Assembly (NCBI GenBank): GCA_015039365.1
Contig: WION01000212.1
Location: forward strand, 1-64,000
DNA length: 64,000 nucleotides
Direction of reading: 5' to 3'
Source: Amanita rubescens
Taxonomy: Eukaryota > Basidiomycota > Agaricomycetes > Agaricales > Amanitaceae
Shown piece after piece: positions 46,262-58,776 of the stretch (positions are counted from its first letter, which is position 1; each line of letters begins with the position of its first letter). The notes beneath the pieces are model-generated. The model did not search any database. It saw only the letters and a program-made list of their open reading frames with translations, and had not been told where the DNA came from. The translations under genes were made by a program, and so were the position numbers.

Positions 46262-47314
46262 GGCGCAGATAGTAGTATGTGTGAGGACCAGCCTGTTGGA
46301 GCTTCATTTACCCATGCGGGTTTTATAATCCGACGAGAGGTCAGTTGATCGTAACAGATCGTAACCCTACTGTTAGCCGGAAAATAAGGTGATGCGGGTC
46401 GTGAAGGAAGGCTAAGTATCCTGGGCTAGCAAATCTGCAACCTTCTGCAGCCGAAAAGTGGGGTCGTAGACCATGTTATCCCGAAACCCGAGAAGGCAGT
46501 ACTTACCAAAGTTACAAAAAAAACGTTCAGACATCATTGTCGGGTAATTCCTTCAAACACGTTCGAAGAGTGATCAAGATAGGTGAATATTCCACCTCCC
46601 TGTGGGGTTCAATCTGCCATTGAAGATGATGCACTACGATCAATTTGCGAGAGGCGGGCAGGTGTTCTTTAGGGTGGTCAGCCGTTATTCAAGAGGAAAA
46701 ACAAAACAGAAGGGTACACATCCGACCATGGCAACAAACGCCAGAAAAAATGTGGCCGGATTGACATCCGTTATTGAAAGTTCAGTATCGCTAGTAATGC
46801 ATACGTGGACATTAGATGATCCGGAAACTGGAAACCAACAATGTCGTTGCTCGAGACGGTTTGTTGATGGCAGTGCTCAGTGTTGGTGACACATCTAACT
46901 TTGTGCAGTTTCGAATGAGTTTCTAAAAACGTATGTGCCCGTCTTCTGGAACTCGGGCTGAATAACTTCCGCTTCAGACTCTCTATTCGCAAGGGTCAAC
47001 GTCAAAGGAACGGAGATGCTGTACTTGCTACTTAATGATCACATGGATGGACTCGGGCGCTTCGGGCTGTTTTACATGTCGGTGTCGGACTTCAAAACTC
47101 GGTTAAACTGGAGGCGCCAAGCTACTCCAGATCTCAAGCAACTTGGTTACAAGAGGTTACAAGGTTGGCTAACTTGCCATATCGTGATATTGCCACCTAA
47201 TCGCCGGACTCGACCCTCGACCCTCAATCCTCTCTCTTTCTATGAAGGCGAAGACCCTCTTCCTTCCTTGAAATTCTCTCTCTGTTCTTAACAGTGAGCT
47301 GGCCAACCTCCACG
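46262..47314. other. intergenic, no supported gene
   Basis: No frame with family signals. The last 100 bases are CT-rich, as expected of the promoter of the next gene. Confidence 0.4.
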
Positions 47315-48777
47315 ATGAGGATCTGCCTGGGGTTGCGACTTCTCTTCGCGATGGCCCTTATCACGATGCTATTTTCGGTTGCTCTTTCTCATCAGTACTG
47401 CGAGAATCCTCCGACGTTGGATGACCTAAGAACTTGTTGCGATGCGTACTCCGACGTAACCACGAAAGACAAACAAAGTACGACGGGTTCAGGCTCCACT
47501 GGTCTCTCTAGGAGAGGTGACACCATACGACACGTTCGTGGCTTTTCCTAATTAATATCTTTGCTCGTCAATCGCTCTTATCAATTACCATAGACTATTG
47601 GCAAGGTCGCATCTTTCGTTCGACACCCATTTTCATCGTCGCGGTCCCGGACTCCATCGCCGACCCTTGAACAGCCGCCCCGACAGCACCCTGGAATAAT
47701 TGTGAAATTAAGAAGAAAAGGTGAACTATATGCTGCATACATTTTCATCGGGAATCGCCAGCAGCCTGTGGAGGTCATCGTTGATACGGGCAGAACGGAT
47801 ACAGCCATTGTCAAGGGCCAAACAGGCACATCTATTGTCCTACCCCTTCCCAATTTTTCTCGCAAACCTTCCAATTACCATGGAGTAATACTCGAGGACA
47901 ACGTGCGTCTGGGCGGACTTTTAGTAAAACATCGTTTCTGGAACAAGTCGAAATTATCGATCGAGTTGGGGGATAAGTATGAATCAAATGTGGAGGGGTG
48001 AGTATCTCCCCGTTCTCTTTAACGTTTTGTATAGCAACCCGCCTTTCTCAGTGTTCTTGCCATGGGCCCTAACGAAAACTCTGCAAGCCTCCAAGGGCAT
48101 TCTTTTCCCCGAAATGTCCCTCTGAATGTTTTCGCCCTCTGGCTTTCATATTCTATTCATCCTCAACTCCACCTCGGTTGGATCGACGAAGCCGTCTACA
48201 CTGGCGACATAGAATACCATCAAATTGTCGACCCAGGTGACCTCTGGATGATCGAGGGTGGCCAGATACAGGTTAACGGTAGAATTGTCCTGTCTGGTTT
48301 CATGTCTATTATTGACAGCGGTACACCTTTCATATATGGCCCTTTGGAGGATGTGGCGATAATTTATGGATCGCTAGGTGGTAAGGTGATAGGGAATCGG
48401 TATTACTTCCCGTGCGACCGTGTGCGGTCTGTGAGCTTCACATGGGGTACTAATCGACAACGATGGTATATTCCCGATGACATGTAGGTATTTCAAACTA
48501 GTGGGAGCAAAATTAAACAATGATACGCAGTTTCAAATACAGTCGCTTCACGCGCACAGAAGCCGGATCACATCGATCAGTAACAATGTGCGCTGGTGCA
48601 ATTCAGTACCACAGTGGGCTAGGTAAGGGAAAATGGCGGATTGGCACATTGTACGTCCCTATAGATCTTTGAGTAAGGCCAGCGGTGACTCTGTATAGGT
48701 TCTTGAGGAGCGTTTATACCGTTTTTGATGTACAACATAAGAAAGTCGGGTTTGGGAAGCTCAGAATTGGGCATTGA
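47315..48777 (+). CDS. divergent aspartic peptidase-like protein
   Basis: Exons 47315-47533, 47594-47997, 48052-48483, 48531-48650 and 48699-48777 join in phase to 417 residues. A signal peptide (MRICLGLRLLFAMALITM...) precedes a long Ser/Pro-rich prosegment. The first catalytic motif reads VDTGRTD at about residue 137 instead of DTGSS. The flap region with its Tyr is not recognisable. Normal DGxxGM is EGVLAMG. The second motif IDSGTP is at about residue 296. The C-terminal SVYTVFDVQHKKVGFGKL is intact. Both catalytic Asp remain, but the flap loss and poor conservation suggest an altered or lost protease activity. The intron layout parallels the intact peptidase at 2.7 kb, pointing to a shared ancestor. 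The 3' end is about 150 bases from CCT3. Confidence 0.85.
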
Positions 48778-48931
48778 AAGATGTATTGTAAAAGCAAGAC
48801 ATTACTGATTTGTTGTAAATTTTGTTTCAAGTTCAACGTATTATATAAGGCGCGCAGTCACGCTACTAGTAATTATCTAATCGAGTCACGGACGCGCCTC
48901 GTTCGTGACACCTCCAAGTCGACTTTCGAGT

Positions 48932-51051
48932 ATGGCGCAAACACCAGTTTTTGTTATGAGTAAGAGACAAGAAATGGCGACAAAATGAGTACAGGCACTG
49001 ACCAATATGATTAGATGCTGCTCCTGAACGGCAATCAGGACGGAAAGCGCAGATCTCAAATATCACAGCAGCAAAAGTGGGTTTGCGCCAAAAGCTTCGG
49101 ATCGAAACCATTATGCTGATGGCTTACGGTGTAAGACTGTTGCAGATGTTATCCGGACGTGCTTGGGACCGAAAGCGATGCTGAAGATGATCCTGGATCC
49201 TATGGGAGGCATTCTGTACGTCATCGTGAGGAAAATCTGAACCATCTGCTCAACGGCTGTCCATAACAAGGCTTACGAACGACGGAAACGCCATCCTACG
49301 CGAAATAGATGTTGCGCATCCAGCCGCCAAAAACATGATCGAACTCAGCAGGACGCAAGATGAAGAGTGCGGAGATGGAACGACGAGCGTGATCATCCTT
49401 GGCGAGTCCCTCTCAATCGTCTGTCCCTGATCATTTGTAGCTAATGTATCTCATTGTAGCCGGAGAAATCCTTGCCCAATCCCTATCTCAACTCGAACTC
49501 GATATCCATCCTGTTGTCATCATCTCGGCCTACAACAAAGCGCTGAAAGAAGCCCTGGAAATAGTGAAACGGATATCTGTTCCTATAGATACATCCAACG
49601 ACGAGCAAATGCTGTCTCTTATCAAGACCTCCATTGGCACCAAATTTGTTGTTCGGTGGTCAGATCTTATGTGCAAACTTGCCCTGCAAGCCGTCAGAAC
49701 TGTCGCGCATGAAGAGGGTGGTTTTAAGACGGTTGATATCAAGCGGTATGCCCGTGTGGAGAAAGTTCCGGGTGGAGAGATCGAAGGGAGTCGTGTTTTG
49801 AGTGGCGTGATGCTCAACAAAGATATTACCCATCCCAACATGCGCAGGCGTATCAAGAACCCGAGGATCGTTCTGTTGGATTGTCCACTGGAATACAAGA
49901 AAGGAGAGAGTCAAACGAATATGGAGTTTTCGAAGGAAACGGATTGGGCGCGTGCCCAGGTGATTGAAGAAGAGCAGGTTAAGGAGATGGCGAACAAGAT
50001 ACTGGAGTTTAAGCCGGATCTCGTTATCACAGAAAAGGGTATCTCAGGTGCGCATCTAAAGCAATACTTCGTAACACTAGCTTACTCTTTATAGATCTTG
50101 CTCAACACGTCTTTGAAAGAAACAACATATCTGCTATTCGCCGCGTACGCAAGTCTGATAACAACCGTATCGCTCTTGCTACCGGTGCAACCATCGTCAA
50201 TCGGGTCGAGGACCTCCGTGAATCCGACGTCGGTACAAAATGCGGTCTTTTCCACATTGAAAAGATTGGAGATGAGTAAGGCCGTTCTTCCTTCCTTCTA
50301 TTAATCACTCATCGCTCGTTCGTTGATGCTAGATATTTCGCCTTCATCGACGAGTGCGACACCCCAAAAGCATGCACCATCCTCCTGCGCGGCCCCTCCA
50401 AGGACATTCTAAACGAGGTTGAGCGCAATCTCCAAGACGCGATGTCTGTCGCCCGCAATGTTGTTTTCAACCCTCTTCTTGCCCCTGGAGGTGGAGCGAC
50501 CGAGATGGCGATCAGCGTTGGCCTACAGGCCAAATCAAAGAACGTTCTTGGAGTGGAAGCTGGGCCTTTCCGTGCTGTTGCTGATGCAATGGAGGTTATT
50601 CCCAGAACCTTGGCCCAGAATAGCGGTGGCAATGCGATCCGAGTGTTGACCGAGTTAAGGGTGCGCATATATGCATATATTTGTTACCCTTTACTGATAC
50701 TGTTAATGATTAGGCGAAACATGCCAACGGGGAATCGTCGTGGGGCATTAATGGAGAGACGGGTAAGATCGTAGATATGAAGGATTACGGGCTGTACGAA
50801 TCTGCTAGTGTTAAGGTACGGAAAGTTCTTTCCACTCTGGTCCGCTTTGGACTAACCGTTGTCTATAGATTCAAACTTATCAAACAGCCATCGAGGTTCG
50901 TGTTCTATTTTATCTCACTATTCCCTTGTTTTATGGGGTATTGTAGGCTGCACGTATGCTTTTGCGTGTTGATGACGTTGTACAAGCCATCCGAAAGGAT
51001 AAGGAGGGCGGCGCTGCATCTGGGCCCCCTCCTGAAGAGATGGCGGAGTAA
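48932..51051 (+). CDS. CCT3: T-complex chaperonin subunit gamma (CCT3)
   Basis: A multi-exon gene starting MAQTPVFVM, then [39 protein letters not shown], the ATP-binding [12 protein letters not shown] and [10 protein letters not shown]. The middle part matches the gamma subunit closely ([40 protein letters not shown]). Further blocks are [40 protein letters not shown] and [14 protein letters not shown]. The end is [14 protein letters not shown]. It is one of eight subunits of the cytosolic TRiC/CCT ring that folds actin, tubulin and other proteins. All motifs are intact. One intron (49402-49459) appears to be GC-AG (donor GCGAGT), since only that keeps VIIL-AGEIL in phase. Confidence 0.95.
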
Positions 51052-52170
51052 TAAATCGGATCAGAGGGAAATAAAACAAAAAGTTCGGTTAGTTTGTTTG
51101 CGTCGTGCTAGATCTTCAATGGTTCCGATGAGACCTATGAGCTATCACGCGATCACACGCATAGGCACGTTCTTAGGACTATTTTTCATCATCGTGTCAA
51201 AGTTACAAAAAGATTCTGATATTCCCATTTTTATATTTTGACTCGTAAGTCCATTATGCAGGCGGTGTATATGAAAACCGACCTCATCCACTATTCCTTC
51301 CAATGAGCTGACAGAAACCAGTTGACGCCATCAGGATCTAGCAGTCGATGATCTGGCCGATGCAAACAGTCGTTCTCTTCCGACCTAGGAGCATACCATA
51401 GGACACAGGCTCGAGCCATGAGAGACTCGATGAGAGACGATGTCATGATATCGATTCCAGAAGTGTTCAGTGCCGCGATAGCGGATACTGGTAGAGATGA
51501 TCATGCCGCTACCGGCGCTACGTCCCATCCTGTAGCGATCATCGTCATCCCTATCTCCTCTCTCATTCTCCAGTCCATCCTTGCGGCTTATGCAGCGAGA
51601 ACAATATGGCCCCTCGCGGCGAGTGGATCGTTGATTCGGATGACTTGTATGAGGGATCCGGCTAGTGCCAACAGTCGCTTGCATACTTCAAATCATTATT
51701 TCCTGTGCTAGTCCGTGACATCATCGCCAATCTCCAACTACGACAAAGTCTTGAACGTCCCATTATGTCTGAGGAGTAGATGTCCGGATAGCGACAAGTC
51801 ACTTGATAAGCTTCAGAGGTGTACTCGCCGTCACGGTCACCCCATAGGTTTAGGCCGTAGAGCATATAGTATACGGGTATAAGTAGTTGTGGCAACGGAG
51901 AGCGGGGGCAAGCATTCAAAGCTCGGCCTCCTTCTCATCATCCGTGTGTCGTATCTGAGCTTCAAGCCTCAACCGCTCTACCGCCCTCGTTCGCCAGATG
52001 ACGGACTTTCAAGCCGATCGGTTCTTTTCCGTGGCGTTCAGCTGTGTGACGGGCGTTATGCTCCCTCTTTCCTCTTGACCACAACATACCAAAACTGTTA
52101 AACACTTTCAGGTAAACTGGACTTCAACAATAACTCTGTAATGCCCTTACCCCTTTTCTAGTTGCACTGT
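51052..52170. other. intergenic, no supported gene
   Basis: Short ORFs only (for example 51418-51711). Normal CpG content up to about 52.08 kb, then a sharp drop into the third NLR region. Confidence 0.45.
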
Positions 52171-55100
52171 AACTGGCATGATGGACAACCTTCAACAGGC
52201 TAAAAACCATTTTTTCCCTGGGGCACACAACTTCTCTATGAAAGATGCTCAATTTACAGAGGTTATTCCATTTAAGCATTGTCCACTGATAGCACAACAA
52301 TAACCCCAACCCATAGATAACCAACAACATCAATCTTAACTTTGCACCTCCTGAGACTGCTTTACCTCCTCTAACACCCCTGAAACACTCTAGTACATTC
52401 TTCACAGGCAGAGATAAATACTTGCAAAGATTAAAGGACTATTTTAGCTCCCAAGTGCCAGAAGGCCAAAGGAGGTCATTCCTTTTGCATGGTATGGGAG
52501 GTATTGGAAAAACTCAAATTTGCTTGAAATTCATTGAACAAATTCCTGATTTGTGAGTATATCAATGAAGTGGTATAATATTCATTTGAATTGAACAACT
52601 GGTTTCAGATTTTCTGACATATTTTGGCTTGATGCTTATTCAGAGGCTATTATTGAGGTTGGACTAATGCAGATAGCTCAGGCTAACAATGCCCCAAGGG
52701 AGGTAACAAAATCTCCTCAGTCTGCTCTCAAATGGATTTCTCAGAGATCTAGATGGCTCATGGTGTATGATAGTGCAGATGGGCATTATTCAGTGGTTGA
52801 AAAGTTCCTTCCACCCGGGAATGGAGGAAATATTTTGATTACAAGTAGGAATGTGGGATTGAAAAGGCTGGCATTGGACTCAATGAATGTTCTTGACATG
52901 GGAGATGATGAGGCCATTCAGTTGTTGTTAAAGTCAGCCATGCTTGATAGCACATCTGACCATATAACAAATATGGCTCAAAATGTGATATCAGAATTGT
53001 GTGGAATACCACTTGCTGTTGACCAAGCAGGAGCATACATGCAAAACTGTGGCTGTAGCATTGGTGCATATCTTGAGTTATTCAAAAAACACAAGTACCA
53101 GTTAATGTCAAGGAAAGAATTCAAGGGAGCATCTGATTATGGAACATCTACATATGGAACATGGGATGTTTCAATAGAACAGATTGAAGGGATGGCTGCA
53201 AAAGGAACTGGGCAAAAGGCTCAAGCAGCACAATGTGCAATCAGGCTACTAAGGATTTTTGCCTTTTTGAATCATGAGAATATACCTGAAGAATTATTCA
53301 AAAATGCAGCAGAAAATTATGTAAACAGAGATCTTGTACAGGAGTCACAGTTCAATTTACCATTGTCAGTGACACTGTTAGATCATCAGACCTTGCTTTT
53401 GAACAAAGGAGAGTGGGACAGGATGCAGTTCCTGGATGGAATCAAAATTCTACTGTCATTTTCTTTGATCAAGGCCATTGATCATCTATACACAATGCAT
53501 CCATTAGTAAATGAGTGGAGCAGACACATCATACCCAAGACAGAGCTCAGTGATCAATACCACAGAGTAAGAGCACTGTTATCCTGTTCAATAGCTCTTG
53601 ATTGGCAATTTGATAATTACACATTCTGCAAGCTTCTTGCACCACATATTAGGGCAAATAATTTGTGTGGATTAAATTTACAATTGGAAAGCAGTTACTA
53701 TGATGATGAATATCCCAGATTTGCACTTGTTTTTCATCACATTGGTAGCTGGAGCGAGGAAGAGAAGCTCTTACTTGTTGCAGTTGAACAGAGGAAGACA
53801 AATCTTGGAATACACCACCTAGACACTCTTGCCACTATGCACAATTTGGCATCAACATTCAGGAATCAGGGAAGGTGGGATGAGGCAGAGAAATTGGAGG
53901 CAGAGGTGATGAATGTAACAAAAGTAAAGTTTGGATCAGACCACCCAGACACTCTTGCTACCATGCACAATTTGGCATCCATATACTGGAATCAGGGAAG
54001 GTGGGATGAGGCACAGAAGATGCAGGTGGAGGCAATGAATGCAATGAAAGCAAAGCTTGGATCAGACCACCCAAATACTCTCAGCACCATGCACAATTTG
54101 GCATTAACATACCAGAATCAGGGAAGGTGGGATGAGGCAGAGAAGCTGGAAGTAGAGGTGATGAATGTAACAAAAGCAAAGCTTGGATCAGACCACCCAA
54201 ATACTCTCAGCACCATGCACAATTTGGCATTAACATACCAGAATCAGGGAAGGTGGGATGAGGCACAGAAGATGCAAGTGGAGGTGATGAATGCAACAAA
54301 AGCAAAGCTTGGATCAGACCACCCAAATACTCTCAGCACCATGCACAATTTGGCATCAACATACTGGAATCAAGGAAGGCAGGGTGAGGCAGAGAAGCTG
54401 CAGGTGGAGGTGATGAATGCAACAAAAGAAAAGCTTGGATCAGACCATCCAGATACTCTAAGCACCAAGCACAATTTGGCAGTAACTTATCGGAATCAGG
54501 GAAGATGGGATGAGGCAGAGAAGCTGCAGATGGAGGTGATGAATGCAAGAAAAGCAAAGCTTGGATTAGACCACCCAGACACTCTCAGCACCACACACAA
54601 CTTGGGATTAACATACCAGGATTGGGGAAGGTGGGATGAGGCAGAGAAATTGCAGGTGGAGGTGATGAATGCAACAAAAGCAAAGCTTGGGTCAGACCAC
54701 CCAAACACTCTTGATACAATGCACAATTTGGCATCCACATACTGGAAGCAGGGAAGGTGGGATGAGGCAGAGAAGCTGCAGGTGGAAGTGATGAATGCAA
54801 GAAAAGTTAAACTTGGGCCAGACCATCCAGATATTCTCCGCACCATGAACAATCTGGCATACCAGGATCAGGGAAGGTGGGATGAGGCAGAGAAGTTGCA
54901 GGTAAAGGTGATGAATGCAACAAAAGCAAAGCTTGGATCAGACCACCCAGACACTCTCGCTTCCATGCACAATTTGGCATTAACATACCAGAATCAGAAA
55001 AGGTGGGATCAGGCAGAGAAGCTACAAGTAAAGGTGATGAATGTAACAAAAGCAAAGCTTGGAACAAATCATCCATTCACTTTGAACACAATGGCCAGCT

Positions 55101-55690
55101 TGGCTTTGACATATGGTAGCCAGGGAAGGTTGGATGAGGCAGAATCTTTGCTATCTCAAACTGTGCAAACCATGCAAACTGTTATGGGAGCTCAACATCC
55201 CACTACAGTCCATTACACAAGACAACTTGACCAACTTGTTAGGAGGCAAAATACATGTCATTTAATGTAGCCTTGGGTCCAATTTTATTCAAATATGAAT
55301 ATCACAGTACAGAAAATGTAGAACAAAGGGCTTACTCAATTTTAGTTTATAAAATCTTGAGTCCTGGCAGGCTATGTATGCCAATGTATGTAGTTTTGTA
55401 CATTTGAATATCATGTTCATAATGCTTAGACTAAATGTACAAATTAGCCAATGGTTCAGAGAACTGCAAAATGCTAGGCTGCAGCACTATGCTTGGTTAT
55501 GAACTTATGAAGCACTAGCACTCCAGGTTACACATGTCATTACAAAACATGAGCTAGATGAACTTGCCTAAGATCTTCCTAGAGAACTTCATATCAGATG
55601 AGTCTGCAGAAATGATAGTTATTGATTAGAATGACAAAAGGAACCTTTAGTATTCAATAAATCAATAAAGCCTACTAGTAGGGACTCAGA
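52170..55690. other. CpG-depleted island holding NLR3
   Basis: Reading both strands, CG occurs only a handful of times across this stretch, while it is common just before 52.1 kb and after 55.7 kb. The depletion extends about 0.4 kb beyond the NLR3 stop codon, so it is not just codon choice. Confidence 0.8.
52181..55270 (+). CDS. NLR3: NB-ARC/TPR STAND protein, intact
   Basis: Exons 52181-52261, 52317-52552 and 52609-55270 join in phase to 992 residues (an in-frame ATG three bases earlier is possible). The first exon encodes FFPGAHNFSMKDAQFTEI, the version of the N-terminal motif seen in NLR1 and NLR2, with the intron right after the Glu codon in all three. The NB-ARC part has GMGGIGKT, LMVYDSADG, ITSRN, GIPLAVDQAGAYM and a winged-helix MHPLV. 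The sensor array has about ten 42-residue TPR units (MHNLALTYQNQGRWDEAEKL); unit 9 is short by two residues. The protein ends with a diverged unit and TRQLDQLVRRQNTCHLM. Expected role: recognition through the repeats and ATP-driven assembly, as in fungal nonself response. This copy stands alone on the plus strand downstream of CCT3. Confidence 0.92.
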
Positions 55691-56851
55691 ATGAGTGAAT
55701 GATTCAAGAACGAAAAGGAGGTTAATAACTGAAGGTTAGCCTTGACATCAAGTGACAGTTATTGTCACTAAGTTGCTCCCAAAGCACACGGTGTCAGACT
55801 GTGAGTAGTACTAGCATCTTCCCAGGAGCAGCACATCAGTTCTTGCCATCTGCCACGAGAATTGAAGCCTTTCCGTTCTCTGGTAGCAGTTTTACACTTA
55901 GTAGTTACACATCAGCGCCGTGGAGCAAGTTAGTATATACATATCTCGACAGTAAATTCCAGGAGGAACTACTATGCCCATTAAATTGTCGGCACTTGAG
56001 GCTGAGCTACCGTTCCACTGGAGTATCAAGTTCTCCCGTTGGCTAGTGTGTGAATCCAGAATCACGATGTATGATATTCACGGATCCTCGAAGTATTTGC
56101 AGACTCGACAATCGCGAGCATGAACCTAAGTTCTCTGGACAGAAGTTTATGCAAGTCTGACAGCTCGCCTCGGGATGCGGAGTGGGAAGATCAGCGTAGC
56201 CTCTAGCGTGTGTAAAGCATGGGGTTCTAAGCGCCCTTTCTTGAATAGCTTTCTAATTATGTTCGTTTTCAACGATCGCAAGAGTTTATGTTCAGATCCT
56301 GGGATGCCGAAAAGTGCGGACCGATAAGACGCCACCCACACAGTTCCTTACTCAGCAATGATATGAACACATTTCGTTGCCAACAGACCCAGGGTAAATT
56401 ACGTACAGTCGAAAATCCTGACCATGCGGTTGGGCGCGGGAGCAGATGGACCTAAGTAAATTGTTTGCTTCGTCGAGATGTGCATTTTGACAACCCATAT
56501 GGTCTACTCTGGGCTTACCAAGCTGCGCGCTGATTGCGCAGATGCCGCAATTTTTACTATCACAATGTTAATGCGCATGGAGCGGTCCAATCTGATCCGG
56601 GATGTGACGTGAAATCCGAAACACAGCTTGTTTGATCATTAACCTCTGTTTAGCATGTGAAGTACATACAAAAACTCGTACATTTGTTTAGCTTTACAAC
56701 TAGTGCCGTGAGCGATACACGCGAATAATATACCCAGATGAAAACAGGAAAAGCATAAACCATGTCATCACGTATCCACATACAGTCAAATAGATATGAG
56801 AAGAGACAAACAGGAAACGTACAGTGTCGTAACGACGTAAAAGCAGGGTAA
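55691..56851. other. intergenic, no supported gene
   Basis: Normal CpG content. ORFs present (for example 55762-56046) lack domains and splice logic. Confidence 0.45.
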
Positions 56852-58776
56852 TTATGACGCTGCCCTAGGAACGAGTGCAGTTGTACTTTTATGTGCACCG
56901 ATGAACTGCACAGTCACAGGTGCATCGTCGTCGTACTGGATGTTCTTTTCCACATTTACTTCAACGCGCTGTAGTTGGATGTCTGATGTTTGTTCTCCTT
57001 TCTGCTGCGATTGTGAGAGAAAAGCGTAAGCGTAATGCGGAGAGGTACGCACCTGTTGTGAACCACTTGGTCTATTTATTCCTCTAATCGCATTGGTTGC
57101 GCTGTTTGTGCGGGCATGCGTTTGGCGTAACTGATAACGTGTATTCAACCTGCACATGTCGTAAGTAATGGTCCGCGATAGACAAATAAAACTTACGATG
57201 CCAGGAAGGAGTTGGCATACACTAAAACTTTATCAGTATCGTGACCCCTCTACAACCAATGTTAGCTTACGTTTTGCAATAATGAAGTGAAGGCCCATGA
57301 AAATCAAAGTATCTTTGACGGCGAGCCACTTTTTGCTAATTAATACTTGCGAGACGGAGGTGAGTGGAAAAATGCGTACACAAATCATGGAAACAATTGT
57401 TGCAAAACTATGTCGAGCCGTTAATAAGTGTTGATCAACAGAGCAGATGGATGTAACGTACCCGGTTAATGATCCAATTTCAAAAGTGTACAAAATGAGT
57501 GAATCGATGACGGTATTAAGACTGGTTGCGAAAATTTGTCAATACTTTGCGCGGTAAGGAAAGACCATTCATTCAAACCTTAGCGACTTGGAACGGCTCA
57601 TGTATAATAATATGAATAGACTGAGTGTGATGATGACGTCCACGGCCGACGAAAGGGAGAGGCCGAGAGAAAAGAGCCACTAAATCCGAACATCTGTTAG
57701 AAATGCTTATAAATCCATTCCTAACATACCCGAAACTCGCTCTTAAACCTGGTGAATGTCCCCAAGCGGATCCTGTTTGAATGTTTTTAGCGAGTGAGCT
57801 TTATCGCTGACGAGTCTCTCACATTTCTGCACTGGTCGCTGAAGCACATAACAAACAAGATCAGCAGGATACTTGAGTTCCATTGATATTGAACATACAA
57901 CAAGCGGAGCCTGCGGACACGAGTTTAGAATGCGGGTAACATGATCATGGGATATTACATACAGAGACGACAAACAGCCAGCACCACCTGAATATCCGTT
58001 TTACATTTGTTCTCCAACAAGGACATGTTATACAACTTACAATCGGTAAGCAGAGCCAGTATTTACGTCTGCTAACTGCCACGAAGCATGAGACATCGAG
58101 ATGTATGCATAGGACAATTGCGACATACGATGAAAGATGCGGTGCACATAATAACTAAGAACCATTAAGCATGCAAGTGCATAAACAATCAATCATGAGA
58201 CTTACAAGTGAACGAGAATGGTAAGGATCGCGGTAAATATGATCGTCAACTACCCCAGGATATTTCGTTATTACATTCGACCACAATCGAATGTTGACTT
58301 ACAGAAACAGGCCTGTCAGGGATAAGTTAAGATGAGCGCAATCTATCAAAGCGGTTCACTCACAAAGGAATTATGTTAATTTTGTCCGCATCCCCAAAGT
58401 CCGAAATCAAGTAAGTCCATATTCCACCCCATGTCAGTGCCGTGTGTGTCACGTCGAGAATCCTGAAAGGACGCTAAGGATGTTGCAACTTGTACACAGG
58501 ATTGACATACCATATGACGGTGACCTGCAGCAACGTCAGCAATAGTAGCAATCGGCGTTGGTCGACTTACGAGCCCTTTTGTGAATGGATTATCTTCGGG
58601 GTACAATTTAAGGTAGACGATGGTCTGAACGGTCGTCGCGCCTGACAGGCTGTTGTGCATATCAGTGATCCGAATGGGCGCTCATATTGAGAAGTCACGT
58701 ACAAAGAACCAAAGAGAGCTCCCAGTAGTAGCGCTCCGAAAGTCTTCGGAATGTCTCGGCTTAGCGGATTACTCAT
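56852..58776 (-). CDS. DUF6534-type seven-transmembrane protein, copy 1
   Basis: A minus-strand gene of many short exons. It starts MSNPLSRDIPKTFGALLLGA, followed by SGATTVQTIVYLKLYPEDN. An exon near 58400-58450 reads ILDVTHTALTWGGIWTYLIS then DFGDADKINIIP. Later come SLGLSLSSAVDVIITLSLFI, DSLILYTFEIGSLTG and LAVKDTLIFMGLHFIIAK. The cytoplasmic tail is RVEVNVEKNIQYDDDAPVT and ends STTALVPRAAS. This order of blocks is that of the large Agaricomycete DUF6534 family, predicted 7TM proteins of unknown function. I did not fix every intron. A paralog with a similar tail lies at the right edge of the window. Confidence 0.75.
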
